A stretch of DNA of 45,563 nucleotides from Occallatibacter sp. (GTDB lineage: Bacteria > Acidobacteriota > Terriglobia > Terriglobales > Acidobacteriaceae). Under the pieces are notes generated by a model. It was not told the origin of the DNA. It saw nothing but the letters and a program-made list of their open reading frames with translations, and made no database searches. The translations under genes were made by a program, and so were the position numbers. The stretch spans positions 1-45,563 of the forward strand of contig JARLFZ010000020.1 of the NCBI GenBank assembly GCA_031296305.1, given 5' to 3'. Position 1 is the stretch's first letter, and every line of letters starts with the position of its first letter. Below, one piece after another: positions 25,764-34,576 of the stretch.

Positions 25764-25800
25764 AGTCCCTGGCCCCTACTCCCTCAGTCCCTTAGTCCCT
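25764..25800. repeat. Degenerate AGTCCCT-word low-complexity repeat
   Basis: The words AGTCCCT, TCAGTCCC and TTAGTCCCT are repeated next to the stop of the large tail-fibre-like gene. Nearly the same string, with the words in another order and again followed by a CTTTT stretch, is found at 34440-34501. Confidence 0.6.
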
Positions 25801-25807
25801 GCTTTTC

Positions 25808-28800
25808 TCATTTCGGCACGTTGGTCGAGCCGGCGTCTCCGTGCCAATCGCCTAGGCCGGAGATATACGTTCCCGTCTGCTCGGAACACGTGCTTGCAGT
25901 CGCACCTACGGTCACGCCGCCTTTCCAACTCGCGGGCCAAGTCCACGTGTACGGGCCCCCGCTCGCGGGCTGGCAAACAAAGATTGTCACTTTTCCGCCG
26001 CCTGTGCCTGCGCCGATCGACGCCGTCACGTTGCCACTCAACACATAAGTCGCCTCCGCGCGATCCGCTGAAGGAAGTGTGATCGATCCACTAGCAGACG
26101 CGTTGTAAGTCTCGCTGGGAGCATTCAGCGGCGTGCCATTCACTTTATAACCATTCGCCGACACGGTCTCTCCCGTTGCCGCCGTACCCGCGCTCATGCC
26201 GGGGGGCACAAAGCCGTGGTACTGATCCCGCCGCGCCAATTCGATTTGATCCGCACTCAGATCGCAGGTACCCGCAGCCGTGCAAGCAGGATTGTTAGGG
26301 CCAGGAATGAATGCCCAACCCGGCTCCGCAAGTTGGTTCCCCCACGTATATGAAGTAGCGCCATTCGATGCGATCAGATGGTAAGAAATGGTAGTTGGAT
26401 TTCCGCTGCTTCCTGATGTGAAAGTGCAGATTCCCACTTGTGGTGCCCATCCATTCTTGGCCAAACTTGAACCGAAGCCAGCCGGGGTGCAACTGTTAGG
26501 TGAATTGCCGGTCTGTGCTGTCGGAGCGAAAGCAGCTCCGCTGCTGATGTAGATCGGGCTATTAGCAATCTGGCCACCGACGATCCCTGCAAGATAATTT
26601 TGATTCGTTCCCGATCCCGGTCGTGCCCATGTCCAGATGATGTAATGGTCGCCTGGGTACACAGCACGAGTATCTGAACCAATGATAATATCCGCGCCCG
26701 TGCTGGCCGTATCTATCTCCGCAGAGACGGCCTGACCATTTGGCCCATCGGGACCGACAACCGCGTGTACGGTACAGTTTCCCGCGGTTGCACAAAGACT
26801 GCTCCACGAAGACACTGAGTAACTGGTCATAGGTAGGGAGCCGTAAGTAGCTATCTGCGGTCCGAAACTTGCGCCTTCATTCTCGATCTCACCTGCCAGC
26901 AGATTGCCCTCGTTGTAGACACCGCTTGCAGCCGTGTTATTTAGAGGTATGGCTCGAGTAGCACCATTGGCATCTTGCACTGGCAGCACTCCATTGAAAT
27001 ATTGGTTAACAAGACTTCCAGTATCAATAGGTTGGTTGTTATCTATTTGCACGCACCCGCTGGGTTGAATTCCTCCATCTGTGTAACCCACAAGATACTG
27101 AGCCAGTTGCGTAACATTATCTTGTAAATATTGGTCTTTAAGCGACAAGCAGGTCCCGGCTTGGATCGGCCACCTGTTATCGATAGTGATAGCGTTGCCC
27201 CACACCTCCTCGTACATGGTGCTTGTAAGCCGAGGCAAACCGGTCACGGCCTCGTACCCACTACCATCGAGCTTGATACCGCCGACAAACACACTACCTT
27301 GATCGATGTCAACCGACAAGCAGCCACTCACGGTAGCGGAATAATATAGACCCGACGCTCCAGCATCACAACGTAAGGCGTAAGGATAGCTTGGTTGCGA
27401 GCAGTTAGAATACACTCCGCCTCCACAACCTCCTTGCGGAAACGTCGAAATCTGACCAAACACATCATGAAGCTGTGAAAGATAGAGGCCGCTCAATTCA
27501 ATAGCGCCCGAAGTAATGACCCCAGCTGCACTAGCTCCGACGTGATTCATGACTAAGTTAGTCGAGCCATCAGCCCAGAAGCACATTCCGGAGCAGCTCT
27601 CAATGAAGATACTGTCCCACGTTTGCGGTCCGAACGTATTGAGCGCGGGGCCGACCGCCACTGCGCCAAACTGGTCGCTGGCACTGTGAGCGTGGCTCAC
27701 CGCAATGGTGATCTTATTCGACCCCACCGTATTTTCTGAAGGGCATGTGAATCCTGGGTAGGGCACGCCATTGGAGCAGAAAATGTGCGAGGACTCATAC
27801 GCATCTTCATTGAATCCTGTAACCGTACATCCTGTGGCCGTCGAAGACGTTGTACTGAGTTGGAAAAAGGTAAGTGTCTGTGCAGTGTAGTCCGATGCAT
27901 TTACCGCATTATTCGTCACATCGAACGATGCGTCTGAACATCCAGAGAGGGTAAAGAGTTCACCGGGCGGAATGCGAACCGGAGAAGCAAGCTGTACAGT
28001 AACTTCTGAGTATCCATAAACAGGACTTGGATAAACGCGAGTGGCTGTAGCCGCAGAAGTAGTTAAGCCCGCAATCGTAATTGCAGAGCCAGGAGGCAAA
28101 GTGGCGATAGTGCCCGAAGTGAATGTCGGCGTGACCGTAACTGCCGTGCCTGGGGCCGAGATGGCTGTGCCAAGCGTTCCCGTGACGTTCGGACCAAGAA
28201 ACGTACCCGGTGTGGACCCCGTTTGAAACTGACCATAATTTCCGCTTGTGTCACCAAACCAGTTCTGCCAACCATAGCCCACGAGACTAGAACCTAGTTG
28301 AATGCTGCCTTGCACGATGAACTTGACGTTTCCCGCGACTGGCCCGGTAAGTGCGGATGAATTTGCGAGGTAGCATCCCGGCCCTGTGTTGTTCTGCCGC
28401 ACGCAAGGAAGAAGCACGGTACCTGTGCCCCCGTAAACGGAATCCACGATGTTGATGCACGCCTGCACCGCGCTATCAATGGGCGTCACGCCGTCAATTA
28501 CGGCGCCCTGCGAGCGGATGTCGCACCATGGTGAGAGGGCTGGAATCGCCTTCGCCACTTTCAGGTTGCCCGTCAAGCTAATCCCGTTGCTCCCGTCCGA
28601 CGCCACTCCCGGCAACAGATTGGCAATGGCTCCGCTGGCGCTCGTCGCTCCGGTCCCACCCGACGTCAATGGAACTGCGTTCATGCCGCCGAGCGTCGTG
28701 CCGCCGGCTGTGTAATACGCAATCTGTCCCGAGTTTCCCGAGTTAATAGTGCCGCTCGTTCCTCCCGACCCTGATCCGGATCCGCACGCCGCACCCGTGT

Positions 28801-31234
28801 TGGTGAGATATCCAGATGAATCCACCTGTAGGCAGAAGTGCCCCGAGGATGCGGCCAATCCGGGAAACTTGATGCTGGTCGGGCCCAGAAACGCCGCGAC
28901 TAAGTTAGCGCTGGATCCCGAGTAGATATCCGTCTCCGCGCCCGATCCGCTTTCATAATTCAGCCGGATATGTCCCGCCGCGTTGCTGGCATCGATATAA
29001 GTGTCGCCGCTGTTTGTGCTTTGGTACGCCTTGAAGGTATCTAGTCCGCCTACCGCCGAGTTCAGCGCCCAGTTATTACTCGCGTCCTTCACCATGTACC
29101 ACTGGCTGTTACCGTTCCAGTCCTTATAAGTGTATGAACCCTTTTGGCTCGTCGTTAGTCCTGGCCACAGGTAGTAGTCCACTTCTGCGTCCGCGTTGTT
29201 GCGCACTGTCATAGTTCCCGTCGATTGCGACGTCCCGCCCACTTGCAAAGTTCCGTTGAACTGCGCGTCTCCGGCGTTGTCCACGGTCGCCTCCGTCGCA
29301 GGCGTCGCCCCGCCGCTGGAGAAACTCACGCCGCCAGTGCCCGCGTTGTTCGAGCAGTTGAAGCACACATTCCCCGTGCCCGCCGCATTCAACGCCGTCT
29401 GGTTGTTAGTGCTGCTCTGTCCGTGATTCCACTGCTGAATCTGCAACCTGTTCACGTTATTCAGCAAGTCCTGCACTTGGTAAACTTGCTGCCCACTCGT
29501 GCCGTCGCCGAAGCCGTAAAGCCACCGGTATCCGTAGTCCGTCTGAATCTCGTTCAGCAGTCCCCGCTCATTCCCCGTACCGATTCCCAGCCGGAAATGA
29601 TTGGTCGGTGTCGCGTCCTGTTGGCTTCCATACCAGTCACCATTCAATGCGTTGAAACTCCGGTGAAATGTATCGAGGAAGCTGTTGCGCGTGCCGTTGT
29701 CGGTTAGCTTTCCCGTGAACATCGTACCGCCGGTCATCCAGTTGTTATACTGGCTGCCCGCATCTGCCACGATTTGATTCGTCGAGTTTTCGTTGCGCAG
29801 TCCCACTATCGTGTTGTTCTGCGCATTCGCTCCCAAATGTAGTGCTGTCGCGCATCCCTCCACATCTCCGCCCGTAAATGTGTTGCCATCACCCTGCTGC
29901 AAATTGATTCCGTAGGTCCCGCTGATCGGATTTCCGCTCGCCGTCGGGCAATTGATATGCAGCCGCACAAAGGTACTTGCATTCAGCCAGTCCGTCGTCG
30001 CGGGATTCGTCACCTGGTGCCCAATCGCATTCACCGCGGTCCCGAACCCGCCAAGCTGAACGTCCAGGAAGGTGCCGCCCGTGTAATTCCCGGTTCCATC
30101 CAGCGTCGTGCCCGTTTGGTTTGCGTTGCCCAGAAAGTAAAGGCTCTCCAGATCCATCTCCTGCGTGCGGTAGGCCACCAGTCCCTGCGCGGTTGCGCTC
30201 GTCGCTGCGGTGGTGTTGATGGCAACGTTGTCCATGTGGAAGCCCGGCGTATCTACGGCATACGTCGGATCGCCCACCACCACCATCGCCCCATTGCCGG
30301 AGTAGGCAAACACCGTCCCGCCCTGGCTCCCGCTGGCAGCCGTTCCGCCGCGCAGCGCGCATCCCCGCAGCGAGACGTTGCGCGTCCCTGCCGTCACCAC
30401 AACCTGGTTCGCGGTTGCAATCGTTGCGCACGGAAGCAGCACCGCGGTGTTCGCCGTGGCAATCGTCAGGTTCGATGCCATCGACAAATTCCCCGTAAAA
30501 TTCCGCGCGTCGCACGTGCCGCCATAACTTGCATTCAATGCGTTCACGCACGCCTGGATCTTTGCCCCAATGTCCGCACCGGGAAACTGATCCGCCTGGT
30601 ACGCCGCACCGATCTCGAGGGCGCTAAACTTTCCGCTCAACGTCCCTCCGGTCAGGGGCAGCGCCGTCGCCACCTGTGTATCCACGTAGTGCTTGGTCGA
30701 CGCTTGCAGCGGTTGTGTCGGGTCGGAGCTCAGATAGAGCGGCCCGCTCAACGTTCCGCCCGACGCCGTCAGCAGGCTCTGCGATAACTCCGTGATCGCC
30801 TGGTCCACGTACGCCTTGCTCACCGTTTGCACTGCCTGCGCCGCCGGCATCACCTGCGCCCGCACCTGAGACAGCGTTGCATTTGCCGCCGCAGGAACCA
30901 CCCAGTACTGCGTGCTCACCGTGCCGTCACTCATGTAATAAACGGCGGTGTAGTACTCTCCCCCAGGCGTCGCGCCCAGGTTCGGCGCAAGGTGCACGCT
31001 CACAAAGCCGTCCGGCGGAATCGTCACCGTCATCGAGTCCGCGACCACAGCCTGGCCCGCCGCCGTCGTAAATCCCGGCCAGCTGATGATCAGTGTCCCC
31101 GCGCCCGGTTGCCCGTTCGCCAGATACACGGTCCCCTGCAGCGTTGTCGTCGCCACGCCCTGCGCCCACGCCATCGCCGCCAACCCCATGGCCAGCAAGC
31201 CCGCCGCTAACTGGGCGGCGAAACGCCGCCGCAT
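25808..31234 (-). CDS. Giant secreted modular beta-helix / tail-fibre-like protein
   Basis: About 1808 residues from the ATG at 31234, where the signal MRRRFAAQLAAGLLAMGLAAMAWAQ begins. GGAG lies very close upstream, so the ATG at 31255 is an alternative. Residues about 30-120 form an Ig-like domain (TLQGTVYLANGQPGAG). Next comes the phage tail-fibre motif GGTLSGPLYLSSDPTQPLQA-x2-KHYVD. Two pectate-lyase-like beta-helix segments follow; the first opens with FPGADIGAKIQACVNAL and GGTCDARNFTG, the second with CDIRSQGAVIDGV. One copy of the CFNC module shared with the next gene lies between them. The C-terminus (GLGDWHGDAGSTNVPK) is like other acidobacterial surface proteins. The part encoded by about 26.3-28.5 kb is visibly less GC-rich than the rest. 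Likely a surface adhesin or glycan-binding fibre; no catalytic residues recognised. Confidence 0.8.
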   Translation of the reverse strand: MRRRFAAQLAAGLLAMGLAAMAWAQGVATTTLQGTVYLANGQPGAGTLIISWPGFTTAAGQAVVADSMTVTIPPDGFVSVHLAPNLGATPGGEYYTAVYYMSDGTVSTQYWVVPAAANATLSQVRAQVMPAAQAVQTVSKAYVDQAITELSQSLLTASGGTLSGPLYLSSDPTQPLQASTKHYVDTQVATALPLTGGTLSGKFSALEIGAAYQADQFPGADIGAKIQACVNALNASYGGTCDARNFTGNLSMASNLTIATANTAVLLPCATIATANQVVVTAGTRNVSLRGCALRGGTAASGSQGGTVFAYSGNGAMVVVGDPTYAVDTPGFHMDNVAINTTAATSATAQGLVAYRTQEMDLESLYFLGNANQTGTTLDGTGNYTGGTFLDVQLGGFGTAVNAIGHQVTNPATTDWLNASTFVRLHINCPTASGNPISGTYGINLQQGDGNTFTGGDVEGCATALHLGANAQNNTIVGLRNENSTNQIVADAGSQYNNWMTGGTMFTGKLTDNGTRNSFLDTFHRSFNALNGDWYGSQQDATPTNHFRLGIGTGNERGLLNEIQTDYGYRWLYGFGDGTSGQQVYQVQDLLNNVNRLQIQQWNHGQSSTNNQTALNAAGTGNVCFNCSNNAGTGGVSFSSGGATPATEATVDNAGDAQFNGTLQVGGTSQSTGTMTVRNNADAEVDYYLWPGLTTSQKGSYTYKDWNGNSQWYMVKDASNNWALNSAVGGLDTFKAYQSTNSGDTYIDASNAAGHIRLNYESGSGAETDIYSGSSANLVAAFLGPTSIKFPGLAASSGHFCLQVDSSGYLTNTGAACGSGSGSGGTSGTINSGNSGQIAYYTAGGTTLGGMNAVPLTSGGTGATSASGAIANLLPGVASDGSNGISLTGNLKVAKAIPALSPWCDIRSQGAVIDGVTPIDSAVQACINIVDSVYGGTGTVLLPCVRQNNTGPGCYLANSSALTGPVAGNVKFIVQGSIQLGSSLVGYGWQNWFGDTSGNYGQFQTGSTPGTFLGPNVTGTLGTAISAPGTAVTVTPTFTSGTIATLPPGSAITIAGLTTSAATATRVYPSPVYGYSEVTVQLASPVRIPPGELFTLSGCSDASFDVTNNAVNASDYTAQTLTFFQLSTTSSTATGCTVTGFNEDAYESSHIFCSNGVPYPGFTCPSENTVGSNKITIAVSHAHSASDQFGAVAVGPALNTFGPQTWDSIFIESCSGMCFWADGSTNLVMNHVGASAAGVITSGAIELSGLYLSQLHDVFGQISTFPQGGCGGGVYSNCSQPSYPYALRCDAGASGLYYSATVSGCLSVDIDQGSVFVGGIKLDGSGYEAVTGLPRLTSTMYEEVWGNAITIDNRWPIQAGTCLSLKDQYLQDNVTQLAQYLVGYTDGGIQPSGCVQIDNNQPIDTGSLVNQYFNGVLPVQDANGATRAIPLNNTAASGVYNEGNLLAGEIENEGASFGPQIATYGSLPMTSYSVSSWSSLCATAGNCTVHAVVGPDGPNGQAVSAEIDTASTGADIIIGSDTRAVYPGDHYIIWTWARPGSGTNQNYLAGIVGGQIANSPIYISSGAAFAPTAQTGNSPNSCTPAGFGSSLAKNGWAPQVGICTFTSGSSGNPTTISYHLIASNGATSYTWGNQLAEPGWAFIPGPNNPACTAAGTCDLSADQIELARRDQYHGFVPPGMSAGTAATGETVSANGYKVNGTPLNAPSETYNASASGSITLPSADRAEATYVLSGNVTASIGAGTGGGKVTIFVCQPASGGPYTWTWPASWKGGVTVGATASTCSEQTGTYISGLGDWHGDAGSTNVPK

Positions 31235-31272
31235 AACTCCAAGTCCATGCCCCATCCACGCTAACGATTCGT

Positions 31273-31309
31273 GCCCCACTCTTTTCGCGCTTTTTGCGAA
31301 AAGGGGGGG
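31273..31309. repeat. Palindromic repeat family B, copy 1
   Basis: A perfect 8-base stem CTTTTCGC/GCGAAAAG is extended by an imperfect CCCCACT/GGGGGGG outer stem. The layout, with a GC-rich outer arm, a TTTTCGC/GCGAAAA inner arm and flanking GTG and ACG, matches 37541-37576. It lies just upstream of the giant fibre gene. Confidence 0.55.
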
Positions 31310-31702
31310 AACGTCGCGAACCTGCTGACTCGCTGGCTCGCTGACTCGCCGGCCCGGCGTCCGCAACCCTTCGTCCTTCATGAGCTTCACTCCCATCGTG
31401 TCCTTCTTCCTACCGCATCTTCGCGCACCGCGCGAGGCTTCCAACCCCAGGTCCTTCAGTCCCCCTAACAACATTCGTGGGTCTGCTAACTCGTCAGCTT
31501 GACTCACTCGCCAGCCAGATAACTCCGCAAACGTTACTAACTCGACTAACAAGCTAACCCGCTGACTCGCTCGTTAGTCCATCAGTTCCTGTCGTTCATC
31601 ACTACCAATTCACCTTGGCCAGCTTCTTCTCGCCGTCCTCCATGCTTTCATCCCACTTCGGCTCCCACTCCAGTTACCGATCCGACCTCTGCACTTTTTC
31701 CG

Positions 31703-31740
31703 CGGAAAAGAAAAAGGGCAACTCTCTCCAAGTTGCCCTT
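31703..31740 (-). terminator. Rho-independent terminator on the minus strand
   Basis: Perfect 10-base arms AAGGGCAACT/AGTTGCCCTT (31740-31731 and 31723-31714 on the minus strand) have a 7-base loop. The T-rich TTTTTCTTTT follows directly. No T tract follows on the plus strand. It must end a minus-strand transcript starting to its right, where no good protein gene exists. Confidence 0.8.
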
Positions 31741-32012
31741 GCGGTCTCTGCTTTCGCCCTTCCGCCTTTGCCCCATCTTGAACGCAGAATTGCGTTGAGT
31801 ACGAGTTCCATCCCGCGGCCGCGGACTCAGGGAGTCCCGGAAAGCTCCTGCCGCGTTCCCGCTCGTAAATTTGATTTCAGTACGAATGCCCTAAGCTTAC
31901 CCAATTTGGCAAGAATGATCTGCAAATGTTTTTTCCTTGCATCAGTATTTAGTTTCAGTAACTTGCGCCCCTTATCACCCTCGCCAACCTTTGACAAGCT
32001 CTTCGGGTGCAC
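31703..32012 (-). ncRNA. Candidate structured small RNA ending at the terminator
   Basis: Upstream of the minus-strand terminator are two more perfect hairpins: GGACTC-N3-GAGTCC (31823-31837) and AACGCA-N4-TGCGTT (31781-31796). Base composition falls towards 50% GC between 31860 and 31990. The only reading frame (31827-32012, GTG start, 61 codons) has no clear ribosome binding site and a composition I do not recognise. I looked for hallmarks of tmRNA, RNase P RNA, 6S and SRP RNA and saw none. The 5' end is a guess. Confidence 0.3.
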
Positions 32013-32117
32013 CCTTCGGTGAGCCGGTTTGAGTTTTGACAGTTCGCCATTTTGCTGGATTTACGTTGTCATTCGGGCCAAGGTGTTTCAGACCCAGCCT
32101 CAATCTTCGTAATCCCG

Positions 32118-32185
32118 CCAAGTCCACTAACTCCGCTAACGGCGCCAACTCTGCTGACTTGCTCTCTCGCTCCCTTAATCCCTGC
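32118..32185. repeat. Degenerate CTAAC / CCCTTAATCC-word repeat
   Basis: TCCACTAACTCCGCTAAC is followed by decayed CCAACTC, TGCTGAC, CTCTCTCG and CCCTTAATCCC words, directly before the peptidase start. The first words recur almost unchanged at 37611-37644 and 24171-24236. Confidence 0.6.
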
Positions 32186-32201
32186 TGTTAGCATTTTTCC
32201 T

Positions 32202-34409
32202 ATGCCACTTTCGCATCGCAGCCTCAGCTGCGCCGCCTTGGCGCTCGTCCTCTGCCCAACCTCCCTCCTGCCCGTTTGCGCCCAGACTTCCACACCGGCG
32301 CCCACCTCAGCCAGCCCCGGCCGAATGCCTTCCAGCCAGCGGCGCGCCATCACCCCCGGCCAGATCTCCGTTTCGCCCGACGGTAAGCGCCTCGCCTGGG
32401 TTGACAGGGGCGTCATTCTCTTCAGCTCCTTCGGCAACCTGGACCAGCCCCAGCGCATTTCCGCCGCCCCTTCGCCTGGCAACTCCTGCACTGAATCCGA
32501 GCCCACCTGGTCGCCCGACTCCGCCGCCCTCGCCTTTCTCTCCGATTGCGCCGATCTCGGCGGGCAATCCGACCTCTATCTCTCGCATCTCGACGGCAAC
32601 CCACCCCGGCGCCTCTCCGATCTCCACGGCTATGTAAACGCGCCTGCCTTCTCGCCCGACGGCAAGCGCATCGCCTTCCTCTATGTCGAAGGCGCCACCC
32701 GTCCTGCCGGGGCCCTCGCCGCCATGGATGCGCCCTCCGGCGTCATCGGTGAAGACGGCATCGAGGTCCAGCGCGTCGCCGCCGTTGCTGCCGCCGCGCC
32801 CCAGCCAGCCGCGCCTGTCTTCCTTACCCCCGCCAACCTTCACGTCTATGAATTCGACTGGTCTCCCGACTCCACGACCCTGGCCTACGTCGCTGCCGAT
32901 CCTCCCGGCGAAAACAACTGGTGGGTAGCGAAAATCTATACGCAAACAGCAGCATCGGATTCCAAACCCTCCGTAATCCTCGCTCCGTCCGATGTCTCTG
33001 GACCCCTCCACGGCCTGCAAGTCGCCCTTCCCCGCTGGTCGCCCGACGGCAAGGCCATTGCCTTCATCGGCGGCCTCATGAGCGATCAGGGCGTCACCGG
33101 CGGCGACGTCTGGGTCATTGACGCAAAGGGGGACGCAAAGGAGAACGCCACCGGCAGCCAACCTCGCAATCTCACCCCCAACCGCCCCGCCTCATCGCAG
33201 TGGATCGTCTGGGGCGATGACGAGCACTTCTTCACCTGCGAACTCGCAGACGGCGTCAACCGTCTCGTCCGTTTCCAACTGCAGGGCGACCGCACCAGCG
33301 CAAGCGTCACTACGAGCTTCGCCGCGCCAGTCTTCTCCTACCCTGGCACGGTCGGCGTCAGCATCTCCGATCACAGTCTCGCCGTCACTGCCGATCGCTC
33401 CCTCTTCGTCTTTCAGGCCAGCACCTTCAACCAGCCTCCGGAGATCTACGCCGCCGGCCCCGCCGCAGCCGCGCTTTCGACGCAAACTGTGGGTACCCCG
33501 CAAACTGTGGGTGCCCCCGGTCCCTCGCATTTGGGGACCGGGGATGCTCCGGACGCATCCCCCGACTCCTCCGGCCTCACCCAGCTTTCTCATCTCAATG
33601 ACGGCCTCAAGCCCACCTGGGGAGATTCCGTCTCGCTCACCTGGACCAACGACAATTTCCACATTCAGGGATGGCTCCTCCTCCCCGCGCACTACGATCC
33701 CAGCAAGAAATACCCGCTCATTGTCGAGGTCCATGGCGGTCCTGCCGCAGATGTCGCTGCCCGCTGGAATGGAGGTGGCGGCGGCTTCAGCGCCACCGGC
33801 TATTCCTCCCTCGGCTACTTCGTCCTCATGCCCAATCCGCGCGGCAGCTTCGGCCAAGGCGAGGCCTTCACCCTCGCCAATCGCAAGGATTTCGGCTACG
33901 GCGACCTCCGCGACATTCTGGCCGGGGTCGACACGGTTCTGGCCAAGTATCCCGTCGACCCCGAACGCGTGGGCATCACCGGCTGGAGCTACGGCGGTTT
34001 CATGACCATGTTCGCCGTCACCCAGACCCATCGCTTCCGGGCCGCGGTGGCCGGGGCCGGCATCTCCGACTGGCTCTCTTATTACGGCGAAAACTCCATC
34101 GACCAGTGGATGATTCCCTACTTCGGCGCCTCGGTATACGACGACCCGCGGGTCTACGCCAAAAGCTCTGCCATCTCCTACATAAAAAACGTCAGCACCC
34201 CCACACTCGCCGTCGTCGGCGACCGCGATGGCGAGTGTCCCGCGCCTCAATCCTTTGAATTCTGGCATGCTCTGCGCGACCTTCACGTCCCCGCGCAGTT
34301 GGTCGTTTACCCCAACGAAGGCCATGGTTTTTCCGACCCCGCCCACCGCCGCGATGTCCAGAAACGCGCAATCGAGTGGTTTGCGAAGTACATGCCCCCC
34401 ACCCCCTGA
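32202..34409 (+). CDS. Secreted S9-family prolyl oligopeptidase/dipeptidyl-peptidase-like serine peptidase
   Basis: The protein has 735 residues from ATG 32202, where the signal peptide (LSCAALALVLCPTSLLPVCAQ) begins; no Shine-Dalgarno sequence is visible. Residues about 45-400 are WD40-like (PD40) propeller repeats such as ISVSPDGKRLAW and PAFSPDGKRIAFL. The alpha/beta-hydrolase domain has nucleophile Ser596 in GWSYGGF, Asp676 in VVGDRDGECP and His708 in NEGHGF, the S9 triad order. It would trim peptides in the periplasm. At residues 431-449, in the linker between propeller and hydrolase, lies an in-frame palindromic element (family A) preceded by an 18-base tandem duplication. Upstream is low-complexity repeat sequence; downstream is the AGTCCCT-type repeat and a MITE-like unit. 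Confidence 0.93.
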   Translation: MPLSHRSLSCAALALVLCPTSLLPVCAQTSTPAPTSASPGRMPSSQRRAITPGQISVSPDGKRLAWVDRGVILFSSFGNLDQPQRISAAPSPGNSCTESEPTWSPDSAALAFLSDCADLGGQSDLYLSHLDGNPPRRLSDLHGYVNAPAFSPDGKRIAFLYVEGATRPAGALAAMDAPSGVIGEDGIEVQRVAAVAAAAPQPAAPVFLTPANLHVYEFDWSPDSTTLAYVAADPPGENNWWVAKIYTQTAASDSKPSVILAPSDVSGPLHGLQVALPRWSPDGKAIAFIGGLMSDQGVTGGDVWVIDAKGDAKENATGSQPRNLTPNRPASSQWIVWGDDEHFFTCELADGVNRLVRFQLQGDRTSASVTTSFAAPVFSYPGTVGVSISDHSLAVTADRSLFVFQASTFNQPPEIYAAGPAAAALSTQTVGTPQTVGAPGPSHLGTGDAPDASPDSSGLTQLSHLNDGLKPTWGDSVSLTWTNDNFHIQGWLLLPAHYDPSKKYPLIVEVHGGPAADVAARWNGGGGGFSATGYSSLGYFVLMPNPRGSFGQGEAFTLANRKDFGYGDLRDILAGVDTVLAKYPVDPERVGITGWSYGGFMTMFAVTQTHRFRAAVAGAGISDWLSYYGENSIDQWMIPYFGASVYDDPRVYAKSSAISYIKNVSTPTLAVVGDRDGECPAPQSFEFWHALRDLHVPAQLVVYPNEGHGFSDPAHRRDVQKRAIEWFAKYMPPTP
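33481..33516 (+). repeat. 18-base tandem duplication inside the S9 peptidase gene
   Basis: CGCAAACTGTGGGTACCC (33481-33498) is repeated as CGCAAACTGTGGGTGCCC (33499-33516) with one difference. It encodes the repeated QTVG motif. The second copy runs straight into the family A palindrome. Confidence 0.85.
33507..33547 (+). repeat. Family A palindromic element inside the S9 peptidase gene
   Basis: GTGGGTGCCCCCGGTCCC-TCGCATTT-GGGGACCGGGGATGC; the arms CCCCGGTCCC/GGGACCGGGG pair perfectly. It is read in frame as VGAPGPSHLGTGDA. Two further copies, in the same reading frame relative to the element, lie in the FAD/Fe-S gene. Confidence 0.85.
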
Positions 34410-34439
34410 CACGCAAATCTGTTGTTTCCGCGGTCCCGC

Positions 34440-34501
34440 AGTCTTGCAGCCTTGCAGTCCCATAGTCCCTTAGCCCCTTGTCCCTTAGTCCCTCAGTCCC
34501 T
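34440..34501. repeat. Degenerate AGTCCCT-word repeat
   Basis: Repeats of CAGTCCC, TAGTCCCT and TTAGCCCCTTG words match the block at 25764-25800. Confidence 0.6.
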
Positions 34502-34576
34502 ATCTTTTGCTCCCCATCCGGCCCCGCGCCAGTCTATTAGCCAGATGATCAGTGTGATCGGAACCGCAGGACATCC

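Larger units (their letters stand above)
31235..32201. other. Gene-poor region with repeats and a candidate RNA
   Basis: No convincing protein gene occurs in this 967-bp stretch. From left to right it holds the hairpin repeat of family B (31273-31309), CTGACTCGC- and CTAAC-type low-complexity words (31320-31356 and 31480-31590), the minus-strand terminator and candidate structured RNA (31703-32012), and CTAAC/CCCTTAATCCCT words (32118-32185) just before the peptidase start. A consensus -35 TTGACA at 32037-32042 on the plus strand has no convincing -10 partner. Confidence 0.55.

Noticed and set aside
22612..31234. Complete prophage
   Set aside because: No integrase, portal, capsid, protease, tail-tube or lysis genes and no flanking attachment repeats were seen; only TerL and fibre-like proteins are supported.
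31827..32012. 61-codon GTG-started frame as a small protein gene
   Set aside because: No proper ribosome binding spacing and no recognisable sequence. It lies inside the hairpin-rich region, so an RNA is at least as likely.
31700..32060. tmRNA, 6S, SRP or RNase P RNA in the orphan-terminator region
   Set aside because: No TTCGA-type T-loop end, no RNase P or SRP core motifs and no long 6S-like bubble structure were seen.
33192..34463. 423-codon minus-strand open frame
   Set aside because: It is antisense to the S9 peptidase, whose catalytic triad is intact on the plus strand.
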